In this document: positions 14,973 to 22,388 of the stretch, in pieces | How the letters are laid out: each line of letters opens with the position of its first letter | How positions within the stretch are numbered: the stretch's first letter is position 1 | Origin: Gammaproteobacteria bacterium | GTDB lineage: Bacteria; Pseudomonadota; Gammaproteobacteria; Ga0077536 | DNA length: 64,000 bases | Assembly (NCBI GenBank): GCA_024235015.1 | Contig: JACKNG010000003.1 | Coordinates: 186,001 to 250,000, forward strand | Direction: 5' to 3' | Position numbers and translations under genes: made by a program | The notes under the pieces: generated by a model | Seen by the model: the letters and a program-made list of their open reading frames with translations, nothing else | Told to the model about the DNA's origin: nothing | Databases searched by the model: none

Positions 14973-15908
14973 TTACTCGATCGGCGTCAGCGCGTCCGGC
15001 AGGCGGCGCGCCAGGATCTCGCGTAAATCGCCGGCCAGGCGCTGGAAGAAGGCGCGCGAGGGCGACGCCGCCCGCCACACCAGGGCGTGGGCCCGGACCA
15101 CCGGCTCATCGGCAATCTCGGTGACGACGAGCTGGCTCTGCTCGTGGATTTCCGACATCACGTACAGCGCCGGCAGGAAGGCGTGGCCCATGCCCATCAC
15201 GACCATGTGGCGCAGGGCGTCGAGACTGGTGCCCTGGTAGTCGCGCGACAGGCGTGCACCGAGACGCCGGCACAGCTGGTCGACCTGGTCGAAGAAGCGG
15301 TAGTGCTCCTCGATGGTGAGGATATCGGCGCGCAGCAGGTCGGCGGCGACGATGCTGGGCTTGCGCGCCAATTCGTGGTCCTCGTGCACGACCAGCTTGA
15401 CCGGTTCGCGGAACAGCGGGGTGACGACGAAGTCGCTGGAATCGAGCGGCATCGGGCACAGCACGAGGTCGTAGCGCCCCTCGGCCAGGCCGCGCTCCAG
15501 TTCGCGCTGCGCGCCCTCGCGGATGTAGAGGCGGAGGTGGGCGTAGCGGCGATGCAGGTCGGGCAGCAGGTGCGGCAACAGGTACGGACCGAGGGTCGGC
15601 GTGGTCGCCAGGCGGTAGGTGCCGCCCGGCCCGTTGCGCACGCTGTCGGCGGCATCGACGAAGCCATCGACCTCCTCGACGATGCGCCGGGCGTTGGCGA
15701 GCAGTTCGCGTCCCACCGGCGCGAGCTGGGTGCCGGCCCGCGAGCGCTCGAACAGGCGCACGTCGAGCAGGTTCTCCAGCGCCGCCACCTGTGCGGTGAG
15801 GGTCGGCTGGCTGACGCCGAGGCGATCGGCCGCGCGGCGAAAACTGCCGCTGTCGGCGACGGCGAGGAAATACTCGAGCTGGCGCAACGAAGGCTTCTCG
15901 CGCTGCAT
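14973..15908 (-). CDS. LysR family regulator, OxyR-like but without the peroxidatic cysteine
   Basis: A 311-residue LysR regulator: an N-terminal winged helix-turn-helix (residues about 8-65, FRRAADRLGVSQPTLTAQV) and a C-terminal effector domain. The sequence resembles OxyR (LRQLEYFLAVADSGSF, and the region ILTIEEHYRFFDQVDQLC). In OxyR that region holds the peroxide-sensing Cys199 and its partner Cys208; here the first position is Tyr203/Arg204 and only C213 remains. It therefore probably does not sense peroxide by a disulfide and may bind a small ligand instead. It follows an ArsR gene by 6 bases in one operon, divergent from an ABC-HlyD-TolC exporter that it might control. Confidence 0.85.
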   Translation of the reverse strand: MQREKPSLRQLEYFLAVADSGSFRRAADRLGVSQPTLTAQVAALENLLDVRLFERSRAGTQLAPVGRELLANARRIVEEVDGFVDAADSVRNGPGGTYRLATTPTLGPYLLPHLLPDLHRRYAHLRLYIREGAQRELERGLAEGRYDLVLCPMPLDSSDFVVTPLFREPVKLVVHEDHELARKPSIVAADLLRADILTIEEHYRFFDQVDQLCRRLGARLSRDYQGTSLDALRHMVVMGMGHAFLPALYVMSEIHEQSQLVVTEIADEPVVRAHALVWRAASPSRAFFQRLAGDLREILARRLPDALTPIE

Positions 15909-15914
15909 GGACGC

Positions 15915-16292
15915 CTATCCGCGGCCGCGGCCGCTGCCGGCCACCGGCGTCGCCGGCCACTGGCGACGCACGGCGCGGATCTTGGCCGCGTCGACGACCT
16001 GCTCGCGGCCGGCGACGAAATCGAGCCCGTCGACGATCCAGGCGGCGAAGCCGGGCTGCACGAGATGGTAGTAGCGATGGCGGCCGTCGCGCCGTTCGTC
16101 GACGACGCGATGGGCGCGCAGCAACGCGAGGTGCTGCGAGACGCGCGCGCTCGGCAGGCCGGTGCTGTCGCCGAGCTCGTTGACCGCCTTCTCGCCCGCG
16201 CCGAGTTCCTCGATGAGGCGTATACGGTCGGGATGAGCAAGCAGCTTGAACAGGTCAGCCAATTCGCGCGCGATGAGAACTCGGTTCGGCAT
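15915..16292 (-). CDS. ArsR/SmtB family transcriptional repressor
   Basis: A 125-residue winged-helix regulator: FKLLAHPDRIRLIEEL at the start, recognition helix region PSARVSQHLALLRAHRVV, and beta-wing RDGRHRYYHLV. It contains no cysteine, so the common metal- or persulfide-sensing thiol sites are absent and another ligand must be sensed, if any. It is the first gene of a two-gene operon with the OxyR-like LysR regulator. The 132-base gap to the divergent exporter operon contains a strong inverted repeat (16337-16376) in an AT-rich patch, a likely operator for this repressor and the exporter. Confidence 0.88.
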   Translation of the reverse strand: MPNRVLIARELADLFKLLAHPDRIRLIEELGAGEKAVNELGDSTGLPSARVSQHLALLRAHRVVDERRDGRHRYYHLVQPGFAAWIVDGLDFVAGREQVVDAAKIRAVRRQWPATPVAGSGRGRG

Positions 16293-16336
16293 GGCGGTGC
16301 CCCCGTGGCAGGACTGCCCCGGAGAATACTATTTAC

Positions 16337-16376
16337 TTCGTCATATTTATAGCTTCAAATACATGCATATGACGAA
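16337..16376. promoter_or_regulatory. Inverted repeat, candidate operator between regulators and exporter
   Basis: Perfect 10-base arms TTCGTCATAT (16337-16346) and ATATGACGAA (16367-16376) flank 20 bases that themselves carry a TATTT/AAATA dyad. The patch is AT-rich in a roughly 70 percent GC region and sits between divergent ArsR-LysR and ABC-HlyD-TolC operons. No RNA terminator is expected here, so a protein-binding site is the likely reading. Confidence 0.6.
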
Positions 16377-16424
16377 CTATGAATTTTTCGAGCGCGCGCC
16401 GGGCGGCGCGCCAGCGGTGCCGGT

Positions 16425-18149
16425 GTGCCGGCCATGACCACGGCACCGACCCTGTTCGGGCTGTTCCAGGTCGTATTGCGCCCGGAACGGCGCTTCTACG
16501 TCCTGATGCTGGTCTACGGCGTGGCCATCAGCGCGCTGGGCCTGTCGGTGCCGCTGTCGGTGCAGGTCCTGATCGGCACCGTGGTCAACGCCGCCCTCGT
16601 CGACCAGGTGCTGGTGCTCGCCCTGGTGCTCCTGGTTCTGCTGGTGCTGGCCGGGCTGTTCATGGCCGTGCAGGTCTACCTGATGGAACTCTTCGAGCGC
16701 CGCTTCTTTTCGCGCATCGTCTCCGAGGTCACCCTGCGTCTGCTCTACGCGCGGTTCGATCACCTCGAGCGCATCAACCGCGACAGCCTGGTCAACCGCT
16801 ACTTCGACGTCATGACGGTGCAGAAGAGCCTGCCGCCCCTGCTCACCGGTGGCCTCGCGACGGCGCTGCAGAGCGCCGTCGGTATCACGCTGACTTCCTT
16901 CTACCACCCGCTGTTCCTGGCCTTCAACGTCGCCGTGCTGGGCTGCGCCTACCTCGTCTTCCGGCTCTTTCACGGTGGCGCTGCGCGCTCGTCGCTCGAC
17001 CTCTCCGGCACCAAGTACGACACCGCCAACTGGCTCGAAACCCTGGCCCGCTCCAACGCCCTGTTCAAGTCGGCGCGCGGCATCGACTACGCGCTGGCCC
17101 ACACCACCCGGGTGCGCGAAGCCTACGTCGCCCAGCATCGTCGTCATTTTCATTACACCTTCGCCCAGATCGTCGGCTTCCTGCTGCTCTACGCCGGCGC
17201 CAGCGCGGCGCTGCTCGGCATCGGCGGCTGGCTGGTCATCCGGGGCCAGCTCACCATCGGCCAGCTCGTCGCGGCCGAACTCATCCTCGCCGCGATCTTC
17301 TACGGCCTCACCCGCATCGGTTACTACCTCGAGCTCTACTACGACCTGTACGCCGCACTCGGCAAGCTGGTGCAGCTGTTCGCCCTGCCCCACGAACACA
17401 TCCGCGCCAGCGACGGTATCGAGACGTGGTCGCCGGCGGTGGTCTTCGCCGCCGCGCGCATGGCCCTGCCGGGCGGCGACTTCACCCTCGACCTCGCGCT
17501 CGAACCCGGCCGTCGCGTCCTCCTCATCACCCGCACCAGCACCCAGGTCAAGGCCATCACCGACCTGCTGCACAACCATGCCCGGCCGGGCGCCGGGCGC
17601 GTACTGCTCGGTGGTCACGACGTCGAGGACTTCAATGCCCACCGCCTGCGCGACGAGGTCCAGGTGCTCGACGCCGCGCCGCTGCCCGAGTGCACCATCG
17701 CCGAGTATCTCGGCATCGCCGCACCGGGCTTGTCGCGCGCCGCCATGCGCGCGCTGCTCGACACCGTCGGTCTCGATCTCGAGTTGCCGTCGACGGCGCA
17801 GACGCTGGACACCGCGCTCACCCCCTACGGTCATCCGCTCTCGACTGCCGGAGTGACCAAGCTGCGCATCGCCCACGCCCTGGCCGCGCGCCCGCAGGTG
17901 CTGGTGCTGACCCCGCAGTTCGACGCTCTCAGCCTGGAAGCGCGCACGCGTATCCTGCGCTATCTCGAAACGGAGACCGCGACGACCGTGCTGTGCTTCT
18001 CCCACCGGCGCGACCTGCCGCTGTTCGACGACTACGTGTTGTGTGATTTCCACGCCCAGGCGCACTACGCCGACATCAACGCCGCGTTCGATGCCTACGA
18101 GCACCTCGTCGCGGCCAACCTCGCGCCGCCGGCCGGGAGCGCAGCGTGA
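16425..18149 (+). CDS. ABC exporter-like protein with degenerate ATPase domain
   Basis: A 574-residue protein with the fused membrane-plus-ATPase layout of type I secretion exporters. Residues about 1-325 hold six helices of the exporter fold. The C-terminal part (about 345-560) aligns with an ABC ATPase, but its key motifs are gone. Walker A is TRTSTQVKA at 369-377 instead of GxxGxGK(S/T). The signature reads LSTAGVTKLRIAHAL instead of LSGGQ. Walker B reads VLVLTPQFDAL without the Asp-Glu pair. Only the SHR of the H-loop is kept. ATP hydrolysis seems unlikely. There is no N-terminal peptidase domain. The start may be GTG 16425 or ATG 16434; neither has a good SD. It overlaps the HlyD gene as GTGA. 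Confidence 0.85.
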   Translation: MPAMTTAPTLFGLFQVVLRPERRFYVLMLVYGVAISALGLSVPLSVQVLIGTVVNAALVDQVLVLALVLLVLLVLAGLFMAVQVYLMELFERRFFSRIVSEVTLRLLYARFDHLERINRDSLVNRYFDVMTVQKSLPPLLTGGLATALQSAVGITLTSFYHPLFLAFNVAVLGCAYLVFRLFHGGAARSSLDLSGTKYDTANWLETLARSNALFKSARGIDYALAHTTRVREAYVAQHRRHFHYTFAQIVGFLLLYAGASAALLGIGGWLVIRGQLTIGQLVAAELILAAIFYGLTRIGYYLELYYDLYAALGKLVQLFALPHEHIRASDGIETWSPAVVFAAARMALPGGDFTLDLALEPGRRVLLITRTSTQVKAITDLLHNHARPGAGRVLLGGHDVEDFNAHRLRDEVQVLDAAPLPECTIAEYLGIAAPGLSRAAMRALLDTVGLDLELPSTAQTLDTALTPYGHPLSTAGVTKLRIAHALAARPQVLVLTPQFDALSLEARTRILRYLETETATTVLCFSHRRDLPLFDDYVLCDFHAQAHYADINAAFDAYEHLVAANLAPPAGSAA

Positions 18150-19216
18150 ACGCGCCGCGCCCGGGCGACGTGCGCCGCCTCAGCGACATCGCCGCGGCAC
18201 GCCACCGCACGGCGCTGCTCGACGACCTGCCGGCCACGCCGCCTGGCCTGGTCCGTGCGGTGGCCGGGCTCATCGTGCTGCTGCTGCTGCTCGCCGGCGC
18301 GCTGGCGTGGTTCGTGCCCTGGGTGCAGACGGCCGCCGGTAGCGGCCAGGTCGTCGCCCTCGACCCCTCCGATCGCGTGCAGTCGATCAACGCCCTGGTC
18401 GAAGGCCGCATCAAGCGCTGGTTCGTCGAGGACGGCAGCGTGGTCGAAGCCGGCGCACCGATCGTCGAGATCGCCGACCTCGACCCGCGCTTCCTCGAGC
18501 GCCTCGGCGCCGAGCGCAACGCACTCTCCCACCGCCTCGAGGCCGCGCGCGTCGCCACCGAGACGGCCAAGATCGACTACGCACGCCAGGAACGCCTCTA
18601 CGAGAGCGGCCTGAGTGCACGCAAGGACTTCGAGGCGGCCAAGATCCGCTACCAGGAGATGCTGGCCAAGGAAGCCGAGGCGCGCGCCACCCTCAACAAG
18701 GCCGACATCGGCCTGTCGCGGCAGTCCTCCCAGGTCGTCACCGCGCCGCAGGATGGGCGCATCGTGCACATCGTCGCCGGCAACACCGCGACCATCGTCA
18801 AGGCCGGCGAGCCCATCGCGACCTTCGCCCCGGCCCACGTCGTCCGCGCGGTGGAGCTGTTCGTCAGCGGCCTCGATGCGCCGCTGGTCCAGCCCGGCCT
18901 GCACGCCCGCATCATGTTCGAAGGCTGGCCGGCGGTGCAGTTCAGCGGCTGGCCGGAGGCGGCACTCGGCACCTTCGGCGGTATCGTCACCAGTGTCGAC
19001 CCGGTGGCTTCTGCCAACGGCCGCTTTCGCCTGCTGGTGCGCGAGGACCCGGCCGAACCGTGGCCGGCCGATCGCTACCTGCGGCTCGGCAGCCAGGCGC
19101 GCGGCTGGGTGCAGCTGTCCGCGGTGCGCCTCGGTTACGAATTGTGGCGCCAGCTCAACCGTTTTCCGCCGCGCCCGACCGACGCCCCGGCGCAGTTCAC
19201 CGGGGCCGGCCAGTGA
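18146..19216 (+). CDS. HlyD-family periplasmic adaptor of the exporter
   Basis: A 356-residue membrane-fusion protein. A short cytoplasmic N-terminus is followed by one membrane helix (LVRAVAGLIVLLLLLAGALA), a split lipoyl domain (VEGRIKRWFVEDGSVVEAGAPI and later VTAPQDGRIVHIVAGN), a helical hairpin between them (about residues 110-190), and a beta-barrel domain. It should bridge the inner-membrane ABC protein and the outer-membrane TolC-like protein. The GTG start overlaps the ABC stop as GTGA, and its own stop overlaps the next GTG start, so all three are one translationally coupled unit. The hairpin is short compared with HlyD proper. Confidence 0.88.
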   Translation: MNAPRPGDVRRLSDIAAARHRTALLDDLPATPPGLVRAVAGLIVLLLLLAGALAWFVPWVQTAAGSGQVVALDPSDRVQSINALVEGRIKRWFVEDGSVVEAGAPIVEIADLDPRFLERLGAERNALSHRLEAARVATETAKIDYARQERLYESGLSARKDFEAAKIRYQEMLAKEAEARATLNKADIGLSRQSSQVVTAPQDGRIVHIVAGNTATIVKAGEPIATFAPAHVVRAVELFVSGLDAPLVQPGLHARIMFEGWPAVQFSGWPEAALGTFGGIVTSVDPVASANGRFRLLVREDPAEPWPADRYLRLGSQARGWVQLSAVRLGYELWRQLNRFPPRPTDAPAQFTGAGQ

Positions 19217-20625
19217 CGGCCCGTCACCATCGATGGCTGGTGCCGGCCGTGCTGTGCATGCTCGCCGCCCGCGCCGGCGCCGACAGCCTGACGCTGGGCG
19301 AAGTCCTCGCCGCCTCGGCCAGCCATTTCCCCGCCATCCAGTCCGCGGTGGCCGAGAAGCACGCCCGTGAGGGCCGTTCGCTGGCCGCCGAGGGCGCGTT
19401 CGACCTCGCCCTCGAACAGGACGCCCTGCTCTGGGCCGACGGCTACTACGACGGCATGGCGCTGGACAACCGCCTCGTCAAGCCGCTGCCCTTCGCCAAC
19501 GCCAAGGCCTTCGCCGGCTATCGTCTCAGCAACGACGACTTCCCGGTCTACCAGCAGGAGCGGGTGACCAACGGCGGCGGCGAGTTCAATCTCGGCGTGG
19601 TGTTCTCGCTGTGGCGCGATCGGCTCATCGACGAGCGTCGCTTCGCCCTGGCCAATACCCGCTTCGAGGTTCGCGAGGCCGAACTCGACCTGCTGCTCGC
19701 CCGTCTCACCACCCAGCGCAACGCCGCCCGCGCCTACTGGAACTGGGTCGCCGCCGGCCGCCAGCTCGAGGTCTACCAGCGCCTGGTCGCCCTGGCCGAA
19801 CAGCGCATGGCCGGGCTCGAGGAACGTGCCAGTGCCGGCGACGTGGCGCGCGTGTTCGTTACCGAGAACCGCCAGAACCTGCTGCGCCGCCAGGCCATCG
19901 CGCGCCAGGCCGAGCAGGACCTCACGGCCGCCGCGATCGAACTCTCGCTGTTCCTGCGCGACGCCGCCGGCACCCCGCGCGTACCGCACGCCGCCGAGCT
20001 GCCGGGCCGATTCCCACCGAGCGAAACGGCCGTCGGCGACCCCGCGGCCCTGGTCGCCACGGTGCTCGCCCAACGCCCCGAACTCGACCGCCTCGACGTC
20101 GCCGCCGCGGCGGAGCGCAAGCGCCTGGCGCTGGCCGAGAACGAGCTCATGCCGCGCGTCGACCTCGGCCTCAAGGGCGCCCACGACCTCGGCGGCGGCG
20201 CGCGCAGCCGCCAGGGCCTCGATGCCATCGTCGATCTCACCGTGTCGATCCCGCTGGAGACGCGCCGTGGCCGCGGCAAGGTCGCCGAGTCGCGCGCGCG
20301 CCTGAGCCAGATCGAACTCGATCGCAAGCTGCTCGGCGAACGCCTCGCCAACGAAGTGCTCAAGCTCGGCACCGGCCTCAACGCGGCGCGCGACTTCGTC
20401 ACCATCACGGCGGCCGAAGCAGAGCAGGCGACCCTGCTCGAACAGGCCGAGCGCGACCGTTTCGCCGCCGGTGCGAGCGACTTCTTCCTGGTCAACCTGC
20501 GCGAGGAGCGCACCGCGGACGCGCTCATCCGCAACCTCGGGTCACGCCTGCGCTACTTCCACGCGCTGGCCGACCTGCAGGCCATCACCCTCGACCTCGA
20601 GGCCCTCGCGCTCGCCGCGCCGTGA
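19213..20625 (+). CDS. TolC-family outer-membrane efflux protein
   Basis: A 470-residue outer-membrane factor. The GTG at 19213 overlaps the HlyD stop codon (GTGA) and gives a signal peptide, RWLVPAVLCMLAARAGADS. The body shows the two repeated long helical hairpins of TolC (for example LLARLTTQRNAARAYWNWVA and VAESRARLSQIELDRKL regions) that form the periplasmic tunnel. It is the third gene of the ABC-HlyD-TolC operon and completes a trans-envelope path. The frame is open further upstream to 19060, but this would lie wholly within the HlyD gene. Nothing identifies the cargo. Confidence 0.88.
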   Translation: MTARHHRWLVPAVLCMLAARAGADSLTLGEVLAASASHFPAIQSAVAEKHAREGRSLAAEGAFDLALEQDALLWADGYYDGMALDNRLVKPLPFANAKAFAGYRLSNDDFPVYQQERVTNGGGEFNLGVVFSLWRDRLIDERRFALANTRFEVREAELDLLLARLTTQRNAARAYWNWVAAGRQLEVYQRLVALAEQRMAGLEERASAGDVARVFVTENRQNLLRRQAIARQAEQDLTAAAIELSLFLRDAAGTPRVPHAAELPGRFPPSETAVGDPAALVATVLAQRPELDRLDVAAAAERKRLALAENELMPRVDLGLKGAHDLGGGARSRQGLDAIVDLTVSIPLETRRGRGKVAESRARLSQIELDRKLLGERLANEVLKLGTGLNAARDFVTITAAEAEQATLLEQAERDRFAAGASDFFLVNLREERTADALIRNLGSRLRYFHALADLQAITLDLEALALAAP

Positions 20626-20699
20626 GCGTCGCACGAGCCCTTTTGCAGCCCCCTGCGGAGTCTGGAATCATGCCCACCAATCCCCCGGAGAGAACCCCC

Positions 20700-21083
20700 T
20701 TGAACAAACTGTCCATGTTGACCCTGCTCGGCACCGTGGCTGCCGCGATCGCGCTGCCGGCTGCCGCCCAGGACGTCGGCCCCGAGTGCCGCGGCGTCGC
20801 CGCCGGCACCGTCGCCGCCATGCGTGCCGCCGGCGAGCTGCCGACCCAGGAGACGGTCGATGCCGCCGTCGTCGCCGCCCGCCGTGCCTGTGCCGCGGCC
20901 CTGCAGGATCTCGGCCGCGGTGCTGCCGTGGCAGGTAACACCGACGCCTCCGCTGCCGCCGCCGAACCGGCCAAGCAGGCCGCAAAGGACGACGACGAAG
21001 ACCCGTCGATCTGGGACCTGCTCACCCGCGACAAGGATCTCAAGCCGGGCAACGAACGCCTGCGTCGACTGAAGACGCAGTAG
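20700..21083 (+). CDS. Small exported alanine-rich protein downstream of the exporter
   Basis: A 127-residue protein starting at TTG 20700, which has GGAGAG 7 bases upstream and gives a standard signal peptide (MNKLSMLTLLGTVAAAIALP, then AAAQD). An ATG at 20670 would add ten hydrophilic residues. The mature part is helical and alanine-rich with two cysteines (GPECRGVA, RRACAAALQ), then an acidic stretch (KDDDEDPSIWDLL) and a basic tail (NERLRRLKTQ). I do not recognise the family. It follows the TolC gene by 74 bases in the same direction, so it may belong to the export system as an accessory factor or cargo, but an N-terminal signal peptide points to Sec export. Confidence 0.65.
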   Translation: MNKLSMLTLLGTVAAAIALPAAAQDVGPECRGVAAGTVAAMRAAGELPTQETVDAAVVAARRACAAALQDLGRGAAVAGNTDASAAAAEPAKQAAKDDDEDPSIWDLLTRDKDLKPGNERLRRLKTQ

Positions 21084-21165
21084 TACCCGACGTCACCGCG
21101 GCGCGAGCGCGCCACGCGCCGGCGAGTGCCCGCCCGGGCTCGCCCGGCGTAGCGATCACCGTGCA

Positions 21166-21199
21166 CAAAAAAACCGGCGACCCTCGCGGGCCGCCGGTT
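21166..21199 (-). terminator. Rho-independent terminator of the TorF-like gene
   Basis: On the minus strand arms AACCGGCG and CGCCGGTT (21199-21192, 21179-21172) close a 12-base loop and run into seven T residues (21173-21167). It lies about 55 bases after the stop codon at 21255. The rest of the 171-base gap from 21084 shows nothing further. Confidence 0.85.
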
Positions 21200-21254
21200 C
21201 GGCGTGTTCCGGGGCCGGGCGGCGTCCCGCCCGGCGACCGGCCGACAGGTTCGA

Positions 21255-22022
21255 TCAGAGATCGAAATCGACGGTGTAGGACACCACGAACTTCACGCTG
21301 CCGTTCTGCAGGCCGTCGTCCCCGGCGCGGTTGTCGCCGAGGTCGGTGTGGCTGACGACGAAGCCGAAGCCACCCTTGGACAACGAGATGTTGTAGTCGA
21401 CGTAGTCGTCGGTGCGGCCATCGATGAAGTTGAACGCCTCGACGAAATCGCCGTTGTGGTAGCCGACGTGCAGACCGAGTTCGAGGCCTTCCTTGATCTC
21501 GTAGGCGTAGTCCGCGTAGACGTAGTAGGCCGAACCGAAGCCGAAGTCGTAGCGCTTGCCCCACGGCAGGGCGAGACCGTTGGACTCGTCGTACTCGGTG
21601 TGGGCGAACAGGTTGGCGCCGACGGTGAAGTTCTTGTAGCCGAGGCTGCCGTAGATCTCACCGAAGTCGATGTCGGCCTCTTCGTCGTAGTTGTAGTAGA
21701 GGTAGCCGAGGTCGTAGCTGATGCCGTTGTACTCACCGGCATAGCCGATGTAGAGGTCGTTCTCGTAGGAGAAGGCATCGCCGGCGGCGCCGGGGCCGTT
21801 GGCGTACTCGACGTTCGACACCCAGGTGCCGACGTAGAAGCCAGACTCGTGGGCGTAGTCGATACCGCCCGAAACGGCGGGCTGGTTCTTCGACTGGGTC
21901 AGGCCGCGCCACAGGTAATTGTTCGAAACCGACACGTTGGCGGTCCAGTCGCCGGCCTGCGCTGCCAGGCTGGTGACGCCGGCGAGCGCCGCGGCCGCGG
22001 TGATGGAAAGTGCTTTGTTCAT
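21255..22022 (-). CDS. TorF family (Gcw_chp) putative outer-membrane porin
   Basis: A 255-residue protein with a signal peptide (ALSITAAAALAGVTSLAAQA) and the family's opening motif, WTANVSVSNNYLWRGLTQS, followed by a barrel of aromatic-rich amphipathic strands with very high Tyr, Asp and Gly content, ending YTVDFDL. TorF/Gcw_chp proteins are predicted 12-strand outer-membrane barrels of unknown substrate, in some genomes near nitrogen-regulation genes. Here a sigma-54-like promoter (22112-22097) lies 75 bases upstream with an NtrC-like half-site further up, supporting nitrogen control. It is a single-gene unit ended by an intrinsic terminator. Confidence 0.85.
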   Translation of the reverse strand: MNKALSITAAAALAGVTSLAAQAGDWTANVSVSNNYLWRGLTQSKNQPAVSGGIDYAHESGFYVGTWVSNVEYANGPGAAGDAFSYENDLYIGYAGEYNGISYDLGYLYYNYDEEADIDFGEIYGSLGYKNFTVGANLFAHTEYDESNGLALPWGKRYDFGFGSAYYVYADYAYEIKEGLELGLHVGYHNGDFVEAFNFIDGRTDDYVDYNISLSKGGFGFVVSHTDLGDNRAGDDGLQNGSVKFVVSYTVDFDL

Positions 22023-22096
22023 GGAACTGTCTCCTGGGTAAGTGCTTTTGGCGTGACGTCTGAAGCAATGAAAAGCGGCGACGTTGACCAGTGCAC

Positions 22097-22112
22097 TGCA
22101 AGGGGTGTTCCA
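22097..22112 (-). promoter_or_regulatory. Sigma-54 promoter of the TorF-like gene
   Basis: The minus strand reads TGGAACACCCCTTGCA, with GG and GC exactly 10 bases apart; it shares TGGAAC and CTTGCA with the sigma-54 promoter at 14410. The expected start is near 22086, leaving a leader of about 64 bases. Confidence 0.65.
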
Positions 22113-22273
22113 CTTTTGTTTGCAGCACTTATGCGACGATTTGTTGCGGTTTGGCGATAACTCCCGTTTTTTTATTTAAATCATGCGGATATCGTTTCAT
22201 ACCCGGCTGAGCAGAATGCCAGACAAATACTCAACTTGTTGAATTTACGGGCTTCATTTCATCCGCCCCGATG

Positions 22274-22290
22274 TGCACCAAATGCGCGCT
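22274..22290 (-). promoter_or_regulatory. NtrC-like half-site upstream of the TorF promoter
   Basis: TGCACC (22274-22279) is a perfect NtrC half-site; the partner half after 5 bases matches only 3 of 6. It lies about 190 bases above the predicted start, a workable enhancer distance. The 366-base gap 22023-22388 is AT-rich in the middle and otherwise holds only this, the sigma-54 promoter and a terminator. Confidence 0.35.
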
Positions 22291-22308
22291 TCCAGGGCAT
22301 TGTTGCTT

Positions 22309-22341
22309 AAAAGCCACGATATGCGCCCCGTCTTGGGGCGC
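22309..22341 (-). terminator. Probable terminator of the biotin carboxylase-Pxp operon
   Basis: On the minus strand GCGCCCC-AAGAC-GGGGCGC (22341-22323) is followed by a CTTTT run at about 22313-22309. It lies about 50 bases after the PxpC stop codon. The T-run is short and separated from the stem by a few bases. Confidence 0.6.
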
Positions 22342-22388
22342 GTGGCCCAGGCCGCGCCGGGCTGCTGCCGGCGCCACGCAGGACACCC

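Noticed and set aside
16425..21083. An RTX toxin or bacteriocin secretion system
   Set aside because: There is no RTX repeat, double-glycine leader or peptidase domain in the cluster.
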